Shown: piece after piece, positions 54,371 to 63,555 of the stretch
Layout: each line of letters starts with the position of its first letter
Position numbering within the stretch: the first letter of the stretch is position 1
NCBI RefSeq assembly: GCF_004193175.1
Contig: NZ_SAUH01000001.1
Span: 4,745,501 to 4,809,500, forward strand
Length of the DNA stretch: 64,000 nt
Direction: 5' to 3'
Origin: Streptomyces sp. RFCAC02
Lineage (GTDB): Bacteria > Actinomycetota > Actinomycetes > Streptomycetales > Streptomycetaceae
The notes under the pieces: model-generated
Told to the model about the DNA's origin: nothing
Seen by the model: only the letters and a program-made list of their open reading frames with translations
Database searches by the model: none
Position numbers and translations under genes: made by a program

Positions 54371-54850
54371 TCAGCGGCTCCCGTCCGCCGCGTACTCGGG
54401 CAGGCCGGGGAACGCCGCCGGCGCGCCCTGCCAGCGGGCCGCCCGCACGGCCGCCTCGCCGAGGGCGGCCGCCGCGTCCCGGCGCGTGTCCTCGTCACCG
54501 GCCCCCACGAGGTCCGCGTAGGCGGCGGCGAGGCCGGTCTCCAGCTCGCCCGCGAGCCGGACCGCCCCCGCCTCGTCGGCCACATCGAACGGCAGGCTGT
54601 ACGCGGCGGCCGCGGCGACCGGCGTGCCGCCGAGGTCCCGCACCGTCCGGCGGAGGGCGTCACGGCGGGCGCGGTGCGCGGTCCAGGCGTCCTCGGCCTC
54701 CCGGCCCCGGTCCTCGCCGACGCGCCCGCCGACCACGCCGTAGCCGTACACGGCGGCGTGCTCGGCGGCCAGCGCGGCCTGCGCGGCGGAGAGCTCCGTC
54801 GGAGTCTCCTCCCCGGCCGCGGTACGGGTGGGGGCGTGCGGTGCGGTCAT
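54371..54850 (-). CDS. Ferritin-like DUF4439 domain protein
   Basis: This 159-residue protein forms a four-helix bundle (AALAAEHAAVYGYGVVGGRV...ALRRTVRDLGG, ETGLAAAYADLVGA), the pattern of DUF4439. Not all metal ligands of true ferritins are obvious. The start ATG overlaps the lipoprotein stop by four bases, so both are co-translated. The role is unknown. Confidence 0.82.
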   Translation of the reverse strand: MTAPHAPTRTAAGEETPTELSAAQAALAAEHAAVYGYGVVGGRVGEDRGREAEDAWTAHRARRDALRRTVRDLGGTPVAAAAAYSLPFDVADEAGAVRLAGELETGLAAAYADLVGAGDEDTRRDAAAALGEAAVRAARWQGAPAAFPGLPEYAADGSR

Positions 54851-55335
54851 GCGCTGACCTCGTTCAGGAGATACGCCGTGGCGGCGCCGGCGGCGGCCAG
54901 GGAGGCGAGCAGGCGGGCGAGTTCCGGGGGGAGCCCGGTGAGGGCGCGGGTCCGCTCGTCGGCCAGGGTCCGTTCGGCGTCGGCGAGCGCGGTGACGGCC
55001 GCGGCGCCGTCCGCGGGGACCTCGGGGGCGCCGTCCGGGGTGACGGAGGCGGCGGGGTCGTCCTCGGCGAGCGCGGTCAGGTGGGCGGCGGCGACGGCGC
55101 GGAAGGGCGCGAGCGTGCCGTCGAGGTCCGGATGCGCGGCGGTCGTCGCGTCGTACCTGGCGAGGAGACCGGCGCTGTCGCGGGCCGCCCGGCGGCGCAC
55201 GCCGCGCACGGCGGACGGTTCCATCTCGGTGACGCCCCCGCCGCCGTCCCCGCCGGTGCAGCCGGCCAGCCCGGCCGCGACACCGCAGGCCAGCAGGGTG
55301 CGCCGGGGGAGGGCCGTGGGCGGAGCAGAGGACAT
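54847..55335 (-). CDS. Helical lipoprotein of the DUF4439 operon
   Basis: This 162-residue protein has an RR-containing signal (ALPRRTLLACGVAAGLAGC) with lipobox LAGC, possibly Tat-exported. The mature part is Ala/Asp-rich and helical. It is the first gene of the operon lipoprotein-DUF4439-APH-like, divergent from rimP. No domain is recognised. Confidence 0.8.
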   Translation of the reverse strand: MSSAPPTALPRRTLLACGVAAGLAGCTGGDGGGGVTEMEPSAVRGVRRRAARDSAGLLARYDATTAAHPDLDGTLAPFRAVAAAHLTALAEDDPAASVTPDGAPEVPADGAAAVTALADAERTLADERTRALTGLPPELARLLASLAAAGAATAYLLNEVSA

Positions 55336-55491
55336 GGCTTCCCGCACTTCCCGTTGTGAGTGAACGACAAGATCACCGCACGGTGAGCGTACCCGGGGGT
55401 GTGGCGCCATCCCGTGGCACCCCGGCGCGCCCGGCGTGCCAGCCCCCGGCGCCGGCCGGTGCCGGCGGTCGGCGCGGCGTGCCGCAGACGA

Positions 55492-55497
55492 TAGGGT
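55492..55497 (+). promoter_or_regulatory. -10 element of the rimP-nusA operon
   Basis: TAGGGT in the 227-bp divergent gap gives a ~60-nt leader before the rimP start. No good -35 is visible. The rimP ribosome site is GAGGAG. Confidence 0.5.
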
Positions 55498-55562
55498 GTG
55501 GGCCGAGCGCGCCCGACACGCACCCGTTCCACAACAGCACACGCGGCCGAGGAGTCACCCGG

Positions 55563-56075
55563 ATGAGCACGACCCAGATCGAGAGGCTGCGGGCACTCCT
55601 GGAACCGCTGGCGGCGGCCCGGGGCATGGATCTGGAGGACGTGCGGATCACCCCGGCGGGCCGGCGCCGGCTCCTCCAGGTCGTCGTGGACACGGACGAG
55701 GGCGTACGCCTGGACGCCTGCGCCGACCTCAGCCGTGACGCCTCGGCCGCCCTCGACGCCTCCGACGTCATGGGCGACGCCCCCTACGAACTCGAGGTCA
55801 CCTCGCCCGGTGCCGAACGATCCCTGTCCGAGCCGCGCCACTGGCGCCGTGCGACGGGCCGGCTGGTGCTCGTCACCCCGCACCGGGGTACGCCGCTGAC
55901 CGCGCGCGTCACCGCCGCGGACGAAGCGGGAGTGGATCTGGAGGTCCCGGGGGAGAAGGGACGCAGGCCCACGGCTCGCCGGGTCGAGTTCACCGAGATC
56001 GCCAAGGCGCGCGTCCAGGTCGAGTTCAACCGCAAGCCCGCCGCCGCCGACGACGAGAGCCAGAAGGAGGCATAG
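55563..56075 (+). CDS. rimP: Ribosome maturation factor RimP
   Basis: This 170-residue cytoplasmic factor helps assemble the 30S subunit. The N-terminal alpha/beta domain ([45 protein letters not shown]) and the C-terminal SH3-like barrel are both complete. It starts the rimP-nusA-ylxR-infB cluster; nusA begins 2 bp after its stop. Confidence 0.95.
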   Translation: MSTTQIERLRALLEPLAAARGMDLEDVRITPAGRRRLLQVVVDTDEGVRLDACADLSRDASAALDASDVMGDAPYELEVTSPGAERSLSEPRHWRRATGRLVLVTPHRGTPLTARVTAADEAGVDLEVPGEKGRRPTARRVEFTEIAKARVQVEFNRKPAAADDESQKEA

Positions 56076-56077
56076 CC

Positions 56078-57094
56078 GTGGACATCGACATGAGTGCGCT
56101 GCGTCTGCTCGTCCGGGAGAAGGAGATCTCCCTGGACCTGCTGGTGGAGGCCATCGAATCGGCCCTCCTGATCGCCTACCACCGCACCGAGGGCAGTCAC
56201 CGCCAGGCCCGCGTGGTCCTCGACCGCGCCAGCGGGCATGTGACGGTGTGGGCGCGCGAGGACGCCGCCGACCTCGACGGTGAGGGGGCCGAGCCGCGGG
56301 AGTTCGACGACACCCCGTCGGGCTTCGGCCGGATCGCCGCCACCACCGCGAAGCAGGTCATCCTCCAGCGGCTGCGCGACGCCGAGGAGGACGTCACCTT
56401 CGGCGAGTACGCCGGGCGCGAGGGCGACGTCGTCGCCGGCGTGGTCCAGCAGGGGCGGGATCCGAAGAGCGTGCTCGTCGACATCGGGCGCCTGGAGGCG
56501 ATCCTGCCGCCGCAGGAGCAGGTCCCCGGCGAGGAGTACCCGCACGGGACCCGGCTGCGGTCGTACGTCGTCCGCGTCGTGAAGGGCGCGCGCGGCCCGT
56601 CCGTCACGCTCTCCCGCACCCACCCGAACCTGGTGAAGAAGCTGTTCGAGCTGGAGGTGCCGGAGATCGCCGACGGCTCGGTGGAGATCGCCGCGATCGC
56701 CCGCGAGGCCGGTCACCGCACCAAGATCGCCGTGCGGTCCCTCCGCTCCGGGCTGAACGCCAAGGGCGCCTGCATCGGCCCGATGGGCGGGCGGGTCCGC
56801 AGCGTCATGGCCGAGCTGCACGGCGAGAAGATCGACATCGTCGACTGGTCGGACGACCCGGCGGAGCTGGTCGCGAACGCCCTGTCGCCCGCCCGCGTCA
56901 CCCGGGTGGAGGTGGTGGACGCCGCCGCGCGGTCGGCGCGTGTCACGGTGCCGGACTACCAGCTCTCCCTCGCCATCGGCAAGGAGGGGCAGAACGCCCG
57001 GCTCGCCGCCCGCCTCACCGGCTGGCGCATCGACATCCGGCCGGACACCGCGGAGCAGCAGGCACGGCCCGAGCGCTCCGCCAGCGAGGCGTGA
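56078..57094 (+). CDS. nusA: Transcription termination/antitermination factor NusA
   Basis: This 338-residue protein starts at a GTG (56078). It has the N-terminal RNA-polymerase-binding domain, S1 domain (~105-190) and two KH domains ([18 protein letters not shown] and [19 protein letters not shown]). As in other actinobacteria, the C-terminal acidic repeats of E. coli NusA are absent. It modulates pausing, termination and rRNA antitermination. Confidence 0.96.
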   Translation: MDIDMSALRLLVREKEISLDLLVEAIESALLIAYHRTEGSHRQARVVLDRASGHVTVWAREDAADLDGEGAEPREFDDTPSGFGRIAATTAKQVILQRLRDAEEDVTFGEYAGREGDVVAGVVQQGRDPKSVLVDIGRLEAILPPQEQVPGEEYPHGTRLRSYVVRVVKGARGPSVTLSRTHPNLVKKLFELEVPEIADGSVEIAAIAREAGHRTKIAVRSLRSGLNAKGACIGPMGGRVRSVMAELHGEKIDIVDWSDDPAELVANALSPARVTRVEVVDAAARSARVTVPDYQLSLAIGKEGQNARLAARLTGWRIDIRPDTAEQQARPERSASEA

Positions 57095-57147
57095 GGTCCG
57101 CCGGGACTCGTCCCGGCGGACCCGGAATACGGGCGGCCCCCCGCCCG
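57095..57147 (+). terminator. Two tandem hairpins directly after nusA
   Basis: The first stem is 13 bp: GGTCCGCCGGGAC (57095-57107) with 57110-57122 and only two bases between. The second is CGGGCGG (57130-57136) with CCGCCCG (57141-57147). They begin one base after the nusA stop and precede ylxR, so they may attenuate read-through or mark a NusA feedback site. Confidence 0.7.
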
Positions 57148-57200
57148 TTGCAACGACCACCGCCACCCCGCCCCCCTGCGGGGCCGGGCGGACGGGGAGG

Positions 57201-57206
57201 TAGAAT
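57201..57206 (+). promoter_or_regulatory. -10 element ahead of ylxR
   Basis: TAGAAT, close to consensus, lies five bases before the GTG of ylxR, directly behind the possible Shine-Dalgarno GGGGAGG (57194-57200). Transcripts starting here would be leaderless or nearly so; those from rimP would use the Shine-Dalgarno. Confidence 0.45.
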
Positions 57207-57211
57207 CCGAA

Positions 57212-57523
57212 GTGTCTGGCCGGACGCGTACGCGCGCCTGCCCGGAACGTACCTGCGTCGGATGCCGCCGCCGCTCAGCCAGGAACGACCTGCTGCGTGT
57301 GGTGGCACACGGGGATCGCTGTGTCCCCGATCTTCGCGGTACGCTGCCCGGTCGGGGCGCGTATCTGCACCCCACGCCTGACTGTCTCGAACTGGCGGTC
57401 CGCCGCCGGGCGTTTCCCCGGGCACTGAAGGTCCAGGGGCCGCTCGACACCGGGAACCTCCGGAGCGCCGTCGTGACGGCGGCCCCGGAAGCGCCGCAGG
57501 ACCGGCCCCGCCGGGACACGTAA
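57212..57523 (+). CDS. ylxR: YlxR (DUF448) RNA-binding protein
   Basis: This 103-residue protein starts at a GTG. It has the YlxR signature CVGCRRR and GRGAYLHPTPDCLELAVRRRAF. The family binds RNA and, in some bacteria, modulates transcription including RNase P. It is always found between nusA and infB. The C-terminal tail is disordered. Confidence 0.9.
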   Translation: MSGRTRTRACPERTCVGCRRRSARNDLLRVVAHGDRCVPDLRGTLPGRGAYLHPTPDCLELAVRRRAFPRALKVQGPLDTGNLRSAVVTAAPEAPQDRPRRDT

Positions 57524-57594
57524 CACGTAACAAGCGCCGCGCGGACAGGCCGCGCGGCAGGTACCTCGCGAGTCGGAAGTAGGTCGAGATTGCG

Positions 57595-57637
57595 ATGAGC
57601 ACTCGATGAGTACGCGATGAGTACGCCCGAGAAGTAG
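57595..57637 (+). other. Three overlapping micro-ORFs in the infB leader (MSTR, MSTR, MSTPEK)
   Basis: ATG at 57595, 57606 and 57617 open ORFs of 4, 4 and 6 codons, each overlapping the next by ATGA. The unit CGATGAGYACG is an 11-bp direct repeat. The last stop (TAG 57635-57637) is 45 bp before the infB GTG. The ribosome site for the first ATG is weak (GGAAGTAGG). Translation is unproven; the regular coupling makes a leader-peptide role plausible. Confidence 0.5.
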
Positions 57638-57682
57638 CGAAGGTCCGGCGGACGACCGACCCCGGACCGCATAAGGAGCGAA

Positions 57683-60600
57683 GTGGCTAAGGTCCGGGTA
57701 TACGAGCTCGCCAAGGAGCTGGGAGTAGAGAGCAAGGTCGTCATGGCCAAGCTCCAGGAACTTGGTGAGTTCGTCCGTTCGGCGTCCTCGACGATCGAGG
57801 CGCCGGTCGTCCGAAAACTGCAGGACGCATTCAACGCGGGAGGCGGCTCAGGCCGTCGTCCCGCCCGTCCGGGGGCGCCCGCCCCCAAGCCCGGGGCGCC
57901 CAAGCCGGGCGCCATGGGTCCCCGTCCGGGTGCGCCGCGCCCGGGTGGCCAGCAGGCCCCGAAGCCGGGCGCGCCGCGCCCGACGCCGGGTCCCGCCCCG
58001 GCCGCGCCGAAGCCGCCGGCCAAGCCGGCGCCCGCGGCCCCCGAGTTCTCCGCGCCGCCCGCGCCCGCCGCGAGCGAGCCGGCGGCACCCCGTTCCGGCG
58101 CGCCGCGTGCCGGCGGCCAGCAGGCCCCGCGGCCGGGTGCCCGTCCGGGTCCGAAGCCGGCGGGTCCCGCGGCCGGTGGCGGTCAGCGGCCGGCCCCCGG
58201 CGCCAAGCCGGGCGGCCCGAAGCCGGGCGGCAGGCCCGCGGGCCCGCGGCCGGGCAACAACCCCTTCACGACCAGCGGCTCCACCGGCATGGCCCGGCCC
58301 GCCCCGCGGCCGGGTCCCGGTGGCCCGCGCCCCGGCGGCCAGGGCCAGGGTGCCCCGCGTCCCGGCGGTCAGGACCGCCCGGGTCCCGGTGGCCCGCGTC
58401 CGCAGGCGCCGGGCGGCGGTCGCGCCACGCCGGGCAACATGCCGCGTCCCCAGGCCGCGGGCGGCCCCGGCGGTCCGCGTCCCGGCCCGCCCGGTAACCG
58501 TCCGAACCCCGGCATGATGCCGCAGCGGCCCTCGGCCGGCGGGCGTCCCGGCGGCCCCGGCGGCCGTCCGGCGGGCGGTCCCCGCCCGGGTGGCGGCGGC
58601 TTCGCCGGCCGCGGTGGCGGCGGTGGCCGTCCCGGCGGCTTCGGCGGTGGCGGTGGCGGCGGCGGTTTCGCCGGCCGCGGTGGCGGCACCGGTACGGGTG
58701 CCCGTCCGGGTGGCGGCGGCTTCGGCGGCGGCGGTGGCCGTCCCGGCTTCGGCGGCCGTCCCGGCGGCCCGGGTGGCCGCGGCGGCACGCAGGGCGCGTT
58801 CGGCCGTCCCGGCGGTCCCGCGCGCCGTGGCCGCAAGTCGAAGCGGCAGCGGCGCCAGGAGTTCGAGGCCATGCAGGCCCCGTCCATCGGCGGCGTCATG
58901 CTGCCGCGCGGCAAGGGCGAGACGATCCGTCTCTCCCGCGGCGCGTCCCTGACCGACTTCGCGGAGAAGATCAACGCCAACCCGGCGTCCCTCGTCCAGG
59001 TCATGTTCAACCTCGGCGAGATGGTCACCGCGACCCAGTCGGTCTCCGACGAGACGCTGCACCTGCTCGGCGACGAGATGAACTACACCGTCCAGATCGT
59101 GAGCCCGGAGGAGGAGGACCGCGAGCTGCTCGAGTCCTTCGACATCGAGTTCGGCGAGGACGAGGGCGGCGAGGAGGCCCTGGTCTCCCGGCCCCCGGTG
59201 GTCACCGTCATGGGCCACGTCGACCACGGCAAGACCCGCCTGCTCGACGCGATCCGCAAGACGAACGTCATCGAGGGCGAGGCCGGCGGCATCACCCAGC
59301 ACATCGGTGCCTACCAGGTCTCCATCGGCGTCAACGGCGAGGACCGGCGGATCACGTTCATCGACACCCCGGGTCACGAGGCGTTCACCGCCATGCGTGC
59401 CCGTGGTGCGAAGTCCACCGACATCGCGATCCTCGTGGTGGCGGCCAACGACGGCGTCATGCCGCAGACGGTCGAGGCGCTGAACCACGCCAAGGCCGCC
59501 GACGTGCCGATCGTCGTCGCCGTCAACAAGATCGATGTCGAGGGCGCCGACCCGACGAAGGTGCGCGGCCAGCTCACCGAGTTCGGTCTCGTGGCCGAGG
59601 AGTACGGCGGTGACACGATGTTCGTGGACATCTCCGCACGCCAGGGCACCAACATCGAGAACCTCCTCGAAGCGGTCGTCCTCACCGCCGACGCGGCGCT
59701 CGACCTGCGGGCCAACCCGGAGCAGGATGCCCAGGGCATCGCGATCGAGGCCCACCTCGACCGCGGGCGCGGCGCCGTCGCCACCGTCCTCGTCCAGCGC
59801 GGCACGCTCCGCGTCGGCGACACGATGGTGGTGGGTGACGCCCACGGCCGTGTCCGGGCCATGCTGGACGACACGGGCCGCAACCTCACCGAGGCCGGCC
59901 CGTCGACCCCGGTCCTGGTCCAGGGTCTGACGAACGTCCCCGGCGCCGGCGACAACTTCCTCGTCGTCAGCGAGGACCGCACCGCCCGGCAGATCGCCGA
60001 GAAGCGTGCCGCCCGCGAGCGGAACGCGGCATTCGCCAAGCGCACCCGCAGGGTCTCCCTGGAGGACCTGGACAAGGTGCTCAAGGCGGGCGAGATCCAG
60101 CAGCTCAACCTCATCCTCAAGGGCGACGCGTCCGGTTCCGTCGAGGCCCTGGAGTCGTCGCTGCTCCAGCTCGACGTGGGCGAGGGCGTGGACCTGCGGG
60201 TCCTCCACCGCGGCGTCGGTGCGGTCACCGAGACCGACATCGACCTGGCGGCGGGCTCGGACGCCATCGTCATCGGCTTCAACGTGCGCGCCGAGGGGCG
60301 TGCCACGCAGGCGGCCGAGCGCGAGGGCGTCGACGTCCGGTACTACTCGGTCATCTACCAGGCGATCGAGGAGATCGAGGCGGCCCTGAAGGGCCTGCTG
60401 AAGCCGGAGTACGAGGAGGTCGAGCTGGGCACGGCGGAGATCCGCGAGGTCTTCCGGTCCTCCAAGCTGGGCAACATCGCGGGTGTCCTCATCCGCTCCG
60501 GCGAGGTCCGGCGGAACACGAAGGCCCGCCTGCTGCGCGACGGCAAGGTCGTGGCGGAGAACCTCACCATCGAGGGGCTGCGCCGCTTCAAGGACGACGT

Positions 60601-60712
60601 CACCGAGATCCGCGAAGGGTTCGAGGGCGGTATCAACCTCGGCAACTTCAACGACATCAAGGTCGACGACGTCATCGCCACCTACGAGATGCGGGAGAAG
60701 CCCCGCGCCTGA
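57683..60712 (+). CDS. infB: Translation initiation factor IF-2
   Basis: This 1009-residue GTPase brings initiator fMet-tRNA to the 30S subunit. It starts at a GTG after AAGGAG. Residues 1-50 are the IF2_N domain. About 60-390 is a Pro/Gly/Arg-rich low-complexity linker, with Gly runs near 58600-58760. The G domain has GHVDHGKT (~511-518), DTPGHEAF (~561) and NKID (~614). Domains II, III and the fMet-tRNA-binding C-terminus are complete. The linker length is usual for Streptomyces. Confidence 0.97.
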   Translation: MAKVRVYELAKELGVESKVVMAKLQELGEFVRSASSTIEAPVVRKLQDAFNAGGGSGRRPARPGAPAPKPGAPKPGAMGPRPGAPRPGGQQAPKPGAPRPTPGPAPAAPKPPAKPAPAAPEFSAPPAPAASEPAAPRSGAPRAGGQQAPRPGARPGPKPAGPAAGGGQRPAPGAKPGGPKPGGRPAGPRPGNNPFTTSGSTGMARPAPRPGPGGPRPGGQGQGAPRPGGQDRPGPGGPRPQAPGGGRATPGNMPRPQAAGGPGGPRPGPPGNRPNPGMMPQRPSAGGRPGGPGGRPAGGPRPGGGGFAGRGGGGGRPGGFGGGGGGGGFAGRGGGTGTGARPGGGGFGGGGGRPGFGGRPGGPGGRGGTQGAFGRPGGPARRGRKSKRQRRQEFEAMQAPSIGGVMLPRGKGETIRLSRGASLTDFAEKINANPASLVQVMFNLGEMVTATQSVSDETLHLLGDEMNYTVQIVSPEEEDRELLESFDIEFGEDEGGEEALVSRPPVVTVMGHVDHGKTRLLDAIRKTNVIEGEAGGITQHIGAYQVSIGVNGEDRRITFIDTPGHEAFTAMRARGAKSTDIAILVVAANDGVMPQTVEALNHAKAADVPIVVAVNKIDVEGADPTKVRGQLTEFGLVAEEYGGDTMFVDISARQGTNIENLLEAVVLTADAALDLRANPEQDAQGIAIEAHLDRGRGAVATVLVQRGTLRVGDTMVVGDAHGRVRAMLDDTGRNLTEAGPSTPVLVQGLTNVPGAGDNFLVVSEDRTARQIAEKRAARERNAAFAKRTRRVSLEDLDKVLKAGEIQQLNLILKGDASGSVEALESSLLQLDVGEGVDLRVLHRGVGAVTETDIDLAAGSDAIVIGFNVRAEGRATQAAEREGVDVRYYSVIYQAIEEIEAALKGLLKPEYEEVELGTAEIREVFRSSKLGNIAGVLIRSGEVRRNTKARLLRDGKVVAENLTIEGLRRFKDDVTEIREGFEGGINLGNFNDIKVDDVIATYEMREKPRA

Positions 60713-60718
60713 CCCACG

Positions 60719-60771
60719 GGGCCGGGCCACCCTCCGGCGGAGCGGAAACTCCGTCGAGGGAGGCCCGGCCC
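60719..60771 (+). terminator. Long hairpin terminator after infB
   Basis: GGGCCGGGCC (60719-60728) pairs with GGCCCGGCCC (60762-60771). Inside, CCCTC pairs with GAGGG and CGGCGGAG with CTCCGTCG around CGGAAA, giving a nearly continuous stem of more than 20 bp. There is no U-run. It likely reduces infB read-through into the DUF503 gene. Confidence 0.75.
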
Positions 60772-60789
60772 TCCCCGTACGATCACCGT

Positions 60790-61086
60790 ATGTATACCGG
60801 GACCTTGTCCTTCGACCTGCTGCTCGGCGACGTGCGGTCGCTCAAGCAGAAACGGTCCGTGGTACGGCCGATCGTCGCGGAGCTGCGCCGGTCGTACGCG
60901 GTGAGTGTCGCCGAGGTCGGCGACCAGGATCTGTACCGGCGGGCCAGGATCGGGCTCGCCATGGTGTCCGGGGACGCCGCGCACCTCACGGAGGTGCTCG
61001 ACGCCTGCGAACGGTGGATGGCGGGCCGCCCCGAGGTGGAGCTGCTGTCGGCCCGGCGGCGGTTCCACGGCGACGAGGACGAATAG
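60790..61086 (+). CDS. DUF503 (YlxP-like) protein
   Basis: This 98-residue protein has the DUF503 pattern (GTLSFDLLLGDVRSLKQKR, VAEVGDQDLYRRARIGLAMV, HLTEVLDACERWM). Members lie between infB and rbfA in many Gram-positive bacteria. The fold is ferredoxin-like and the role in ribosome or RNA metabolism is only suspected. It follows the infB hairpin by 19 bp. Confidence 0.9.
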   Translation: MYTGTLSFDLLLGDVRSLKQKRSVVRPIVAELRRSYAVSVAEVGDQDLYRRARIGLAMVSGDAAHLTEVLDACERWMAGRPEVELLSARRRFHGDEDE

Positions 61087-61101
61087 CGAGGAGAAACACC
61101 C

Positions 61102-61596
61102 ATGGCCGACAACGCGCGGGCGAAGCGGCTGGCCGACCTCATCCGCGAGGTCGTGGCACGGAAGCTCCAGCGGGACATCAAGGACCCGCGGCTCGGCAGC
61201 CGGGTGACCATCACCGACGCCCGGCTCACCGGAGACCTCCGGGAGGCCACCGTGTTCTACACGGTGTGGGGCGACGACGCCGACCGCGCCGAGGTGGCGG
61301 CCGGGCTGCGCAGTGCGCGGGGCGTGCTGCGCTCGGCGGTGGGCGCGGCGGCCGGCGTCAAGCACACGCCGAGCCTGGAGTTCGTGCCCGACGCGCTGCC
61401 GGAGACGGCGCGCACGCTGGACGACCTGTTCGACCGCACCCGGGAGCGGGACGAGGAGCTGCGGCGGGCCGCCGCCGGCGCGGACTACGCGGCCGGCGCC
61501 GACCCGTACGTCACCCGTGACGGCGACGCGGAGGACGCGGACGGCGCGGGCGACGGCGGGGACGGCGAAGGCGCCACCGGCGAGCGGGAGGACTGA
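61102..61596 (+). CDS. rbfA: Ribosome-binding factor A
   Basis: This 164-residue KH-like protein binds the 30S subunit during late 16S rRNA maturation. The core (ADNARAKRLADLIREVVARK, DPRLGSRVTITDARLTGDL, FVPDALPETARTLDDLF) ends near residue 125. An acidic Asp/Gly-rich tail follows, as in other Streptomyces. GAGGAGA precedes the start. Confidence 0.95.
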   Translation: MADNARAKRLADLIREVVARKLQRDIKDPRLGSRVTITDARLTGDLREATVFYTVWGDDADRAEVAAGLRSARGVLRSAVGAAAGVKHTPSLEFVPDALPETARTLDDLFDRTRERDEELRRAAAGADYAAGADPYVTRDGDAEDADGAGDGGDGEGATGERED

Positions 61597-61603
61597 GCCG
61601 GAC

Positions 61604-62503
61604 ATGGGCCGCACCACGAGCACCGTGGACGGGCTTGTCGTCGTCGACAAGCCCGCCGGCTTCACCTCCCACGACGTCGTGGCCGTGCTGCGCGGCGTCG
61701 CGCGGACGCGGCGCGTCGGCCACGCCGGCACGCTCGACCCGATGGCGACCGGCGTGCTCCTCGTCGGCCTCGGCCGCGCCACGCGGCTCCTCGGCCATCT
61801 CGCGCTCACCGAGAAGGAGTACCGGGGCACGATCCGGCTCGGGCAGGACACCGTCACCGACGACGCCGAGGGCGAGGTGACGGCCTCGGCGGGCGCCGCG
61901 GGGATCGACCGTTCCGCGCTGGACGCGGGCGTCGCCGCGCTGACCGGCCCGATCCTCCAGGTGCCGGCACGGGTGAGCGCCGTCAAGATCGACGGGAAGC
62001 GCTCGTACCGGCGCGTGCGGGACGGAGAGGACGTCGAGATCCCGGCCCGGCCGGTCACGGTCTCCGTGTTCACCGTCGACGCGGTCACGGAACGCACGGC
62101 CGGGGACGGCACGCCCGTCACCGATGTGGACGTGCGCGTCGTCTGCTCGTCCGGCACGTACATCCGCGCCCTCGCCCGCGACCTCGGCGCCGCCCTCGGC
62201 ACCGGTGGCCATCTGACGGCGCTGCGGCGCACGCGCGTCGGCCCGTACGGCCTGGACGGCGCCCGGACGCTCGACGAACTGCGGGCCGGGCTGACCGTCC
62301 TGCCGCTCGGCGAGGCCGCGGCGGCCGCGTTCCCCCGCTGGGACGTGGACGAGGAGCAGGCCCGTCTGCTCGGCAACGGTGTGCGCCTCGGCGCGCCCGA
62401 GCTGCCGTCCGGGCCGGTCGCCGTCTTCGGGCCGCAGGAGCGGTTCGTGGCGCTGATCGAGGCGGAGGGCGGGACATCGCGCAGCCTGGCCGTCTTCGTC
62501 TGA
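61604..62503 (+). CDS. truB: tRNA pseudouridine(55) synthase
   Basis: This 299-residue enzyme makes pseudouridine 55 in the T loop of tRNAs. The catalytic Asp45 is in GHAGTLDPMATG. VDKPAGFTSHD, RVSAVKIDGKRSYRRVR and CSSGTYIRALARDLG are the other family motifs, and a C-terminal PUA-like part follows. It starts 7 bp after rbfA. Confidence 0.95.
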   Translation: MGRTTSTVDGLVVVDKPAGFTSHDVVAVLRGVARTRRVGHAGTLDPMATGVLLVGLGRATRLLGHLALTEKEYRGTIRLGQDTVTDDAEGEVTASAGAAGIDRSALDAGVAALTGPILQVPARVSAVKIDGKRSYRRVRDGEDVEIPARPVTVSVFTVDAVTERTAGDGTPVTDVDVRVVCSSGTYIRALARDLGAALGTGGHLTALRRTRVGPYGLDGARTLDELRAGLTVLPLGEAAAAAFPRWDVDEEQARLLGNGVRLGAPELPSGPVAVFGPQERFVALIEAEGGTSRSLAVFV

Positions 62504-62575
62504 GGGGCGGCCGGTACCTTGGACCGGCAGACAGCACAGCAGTGGCATAGGCCCAGGCGGCGAGGAGCGAGAACG

Positions 62576-63520
62576 GTGCAGCGCTGGCGTGACTTGGCGG
62601 ACATCCCCGGTGACTGGGGACGCAGCGTCGTCACCATCGGGTCGTACGACGGAGTCCACCGAGGGCATCAGCTGATCATCGGACAGGCGGTGGCGCGGGC
62701 GCGGGAGCTGGGGGTGCCGGCGGTGGTCGTCACCTTCGACCCGCACCCCAAGGAGGTCACCCGCCCCGGGACGCACCCGCCGCTCCTCGCACCGCACCCG
62801 CGGCGCGCGGAGCTGATGGCGGAACTGGGCGTGGACGCGGTGCTCGTGCTGCCGTTCACCGAGGAGTTCTCGCGGCTGGCGCCCGCCGACTTCGTCGTGA
62901 AGGTGCTCGTGGAGCGGCTGCACGCGCGGGCGGTCGTCGAGGGGCCGACGTTCCGCTTCGGCCACCGTGCCGCCGGCAGCGTGGAGACGCTGCGGGAACT
63001 GGGCGGGACCTACGGCTTCGACGTGCACGTCATCGACCTGTACGAGCGGGGCGCGGCGGGGGAGGGGGAGCCGTTCTCCTCGTCGCTGGCGCGGCGCCTC
63101 ATCGCCGGGGGCGATGTCGCGGGCGCCGCCGAGGTCCTGGGACGGCCGCACCGGGTCGAGGGGATCGTCGTGCACGGGGCGCGCCGCGGCCGTGAACTCG
63201 GCATCCCCACCGCGAACCTGGACACCGTGCCCTACTCCGCGATTCCCGCCGACGGTGTCTACGCGGGTTATCTGACCGCCGCGGGGGAACGGATGCCCGC
63301 CGCCGTCTCCGTCGGGACCAACCCCCACTTCCACGGCACGCGGCGCACCGTCGAGGCGCACGCCCTGGACCGCACGGACCTCGACCTGTACGGCATGCGG
63401 GTCGCGGTCGACTTCACCGAGTTCCTGCGGGGGCAGGAGACCTTCGAGTCCCTGGACGCCCTGCTGGAGCGCATCGCCGACGACCTGCGGCGCGCGCGTG
63501 AGCTGACGAGCGGCGGCTGA
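62576..63520 (+). CDS. ribF: Bifunctional riboflavin kinase/FAD synthetase
   Basis: This 314-residue enzyme makes FMN and FAD from riboflavin. It starts at the GTG at 62576 (VQRWRDLADIPGDWGRSVV). The adenylyltransferase half has GSYDGVHRGHQ and VVTFDPHPKEV. The riboflavin kinase half begins near residue 190 with RGRELGIPTANL and ADGVYAGY. The cluster context (truB-ribF) is conserved. Confidence 0.95.
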   Translation: MQRWRDLADIPGDWGRSVVTIGSYDGVHRGHQLIIGQAVARARELGVPAVVVTFDPHPKEVTRPGTHPPLLAPHPRRAELMAELGVDAVLVLPFTEEFSRLAPADFVVKVLVERLHARAVVEGPTFRFGHRAAGSVETLRELGGTYGFDVHVIDLYERGAAGEGEPFSSSLARRLIAGGDVAGAAEVLGRPHRVEGIVVHGARRGRELGIPTANLDTVPYSAIPADGVYAGYLTAAGERMPAAVSVGTNPHFHGTRRTVEAHALDRTDLDLYGMRVAVDFTEFLRGQETFESLDALLERIADDLRRARELTSGG

Positions 63521-63547
63521 CCGGACGGGGTCCGGCCGGCCGCCGCT
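63509..63547. terminator. Bidirectional terminator overlapping the ribF stop
   Basis: The outer stem AGCGGCGGC (63509-63517) pairs with GCCGCCGCT (63539-63547); the inner CCGGAC (63521-63526) with GTCCGG (63530-63535). It starts within the last codons of ribF and serves the convergent gene too. Confidence 0.7.
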
Positions 63548-63555
63548 CCGCCGTG

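Noticed and set aside
58560..58800. Possible tandem repeat in infB
   Set aside because: These are Gly/Pro/Arg-coding low-complexity codons of the IF-2 linker, normal for Streptomyces, not a mobile or CRISPR-like repeat.
57848..60730. 960-residue minus-strand ORF opposite infB
   Set aside because: It is antisense to a certain infB gene, with low-complexity Ala/Gly/Arg/Thr composition caused by GC-rich codons.
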